NCBI GenBank assembly: GCA_003168235.1
Contig: PMSZ01000486.1
Span: 2,437-7,634, forward strand
Source of the DNA: Acidobacteriaceae bacterium
GTDB taxonomy: Bacteria; Acidobacteriota; Terriglobia; Terriglobales; Acidobacteriaceae
Length of the DNA: 5,198 nt
Direction of reading: 5' to 3'
This document shows, in pieces, positions 4,512 to 5,198 of the stretch (position 1 is the first letter of the stretch; every line of letters starts with the position of its first letter). A model generated the notes under the pieces. That model made no database searches. It was not told the DNA's origin and was given only the letters and a program-made list of their open reading frames with translations. Both the position numbers and the translations under genes were made by a program.

Positions 4512-5198
4512 GTGCGGGCCCCGCGACTCGGCCACGACACGGAGCCGCGGAAAAGGCCGAATCGGCCTCCATCTTCTTCCTCCACAGGAGTTTGGGGGCG
4601 TAGCTCTGTCTGGTTTTGCGCCCTTTTTCTGGCCACATTTCTGTTGCTGGCAGCCCCGGTTTTCGGCCAACAAGAGCTCGTTGTCGGCATTCAGACGCAC
4701 GGCAATCGCCGTATACCCACCGACACGATCAAAGCCCGCATTTTCACCAAAGTCGGCGACGTGTACGATCCAGCGGCCATCGAGCGTGACTTCAACGCGC
4801 TTTGGAACACCGGCTACTTTGAAGACATTCGCTTTGAGCGCGAGCAGAATCCCAAGGGTTGGATCCTTCACATTTACGTCAAGGAACGGCCCACGATCCG
4901 CGAGATCAACTACATCGGCCTGAATGCGGTTTCGACCAGCGATGTGCTCGATCGCTTCAAGGAGCGCAAGGTCCCGCTCTCGGTCGAGAACCAGTACGAT
5001 CCCACAAAAATCAAGAAGGCCGAAGTTGTCATCAAGGAGTTGCTCTCCGAACATGGCCACCAGTTCGCCACCATCCGCACCGAAATCCGGCCCATCCCGC
5101 CCAACGCCATTGGCGTCACTTTCGTCATCAAAGAAGGGCCGAAAGTTAAAGTCGGGAAGATCAAGTTCGAGGGCAACAAGAACGTCAAGACGCGGGTT
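4512..5198 (+). CDS. bamA: BamA/Omp85 outer-membrane assembly protein, N-terminal POTRA region (3' end outside the window)
   Basis: Omp85 proteins fold and insert beta-barrel proteins into the outer membrane, using periplasmic POTRA domains to receive substrates. The 229 visible residues have no stop. Residues 1-35 are Arg/Pro/Ser-rich; about 34-53 form a hydrophobic segment (WFCALFLATFLLLAAPVF) ending in a plausible signal peptidase I site, VFG|QQ, near 54. POTRA1 follows at about 57-126 (VVGIQTHGNRRIPTDTIKAR, then VYDPAAIERDFNALWNTGYFEDI, a classic POTRA helix and strand). POTRA2 spans about 127-208 (INYIGLNAVSTSDVLDRF, YDPTKIKKAEVVIKELLSEHG), and POTRA3 begins at about 211 (VKVGKIKFEGNKNVKTRV). 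The GTG at 4512 is chosen for its AGGAAA. The n-region is unusually long for a signal peptide, so a later non-standard start cannot be excluded. The barrel is not visible, so BamA is distinguished from TamA or a second Omp85 only by sequence feel and by the conserved frr-bamA neighbourhood. Confidence 0.88.
   Translation, partial: MRAPRLGHDTEPRKRPNRPPSSSSTGVWGRSSVWFCALFLATFLLLAAPVFGQQELVVGIQTHGNRRIPTDTIKARIFTKVGDVYDPAAIERDFNALWNTGYFEDIRFEREQNPKGWILHIYVKERPTIREINYIGLNAVSTSDVLDRFKERKVPLSVENQYDPTKIKKAEVVIKELLSEHGHQFATIRTEIRPIPPNAIGVTFVIKEGPKVKVGKIKFEGNKNVKTRV

Noticed and set aside
4859..5149. Plus-strand open frame of 96 codons inside bamA
   Set aside because: It is out of frame with the clearly recognisable POTRA domains and its His/Gln/Arg-rich product is a frame shadow.

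Overview
The window is a stretch of bacterial chromosome, moderately GC-rich, with five protein genes all on the + strand: the 3' end of tsf (elongation factor Ts), complete pyrH (UMP kinase), complete frr (ribosome recycling factor), a complete stand-alone molybdopterin oxidoreductase, and the 5' end of a bamA-type outer-membrane assembly gene. The bamA gene indicates a diderm (Gram-negative type) cell. My best guess for the lineage is Acidobacteriota. That rests on the gene order, on start codons lying almost directly behind TATAAT-like boxes, and on intergenic palindromes built from GGTCAGA-type units and from a GC-rich 'GRGARATW' type unit. It is an inference from general familiarity, not a search result.

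Layout. 1-434 is the tsf end. 466-492 is a textbook intrinsic terminator. 526-534 is an extended -10 box only 8 bp before the pyrH ATG. 543-1259 is pyrH. 1260-1345 is a long imperfect palindrome, followed at once by a perfect extended -10 (1351-1359) and a Shine-Dalgarno sequence for frr (1400-1972). The 254-base gap after frr (1973-2226) holds a GC-rich palindrome (1984-2002), a larger stem-loop with a T run (2117-2184) that may end the frr transcript, and a TATAAT (2215-2220) placed so that transcription should start on the A of the next ATG. 2227-4377 is the molybdoenzyme. 4417-4446 is a good sigma70-like promoter, and 4512 to the window end is bamA, starting at GTG.

How it fits together. 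tsf, pyrH, frr and bamA belong to a widely conserved neighbourhood (rpsB-tsf-pyrH-frr ... bamA) that links translation, pyrimidine nucleotide supply and envelope assembly. Here the neighbourhood appears to be broken into separately promoted units: each of the four genes that begin in the window has its own -10-like box within about 70 bp. A molybdoenzyme occupies the place that, in Proteobacteria, holds dxr/uppS/cdsA/rseP. Most of the coding content is ordinary housekeeping. The points worth a second look are the two probable leaderless transcripts, the two intergenic palindromes and the unexplained isolated molybdoenzyme. I see no CRISPR array, transposase, tRNA, rRNA or defence-type system.
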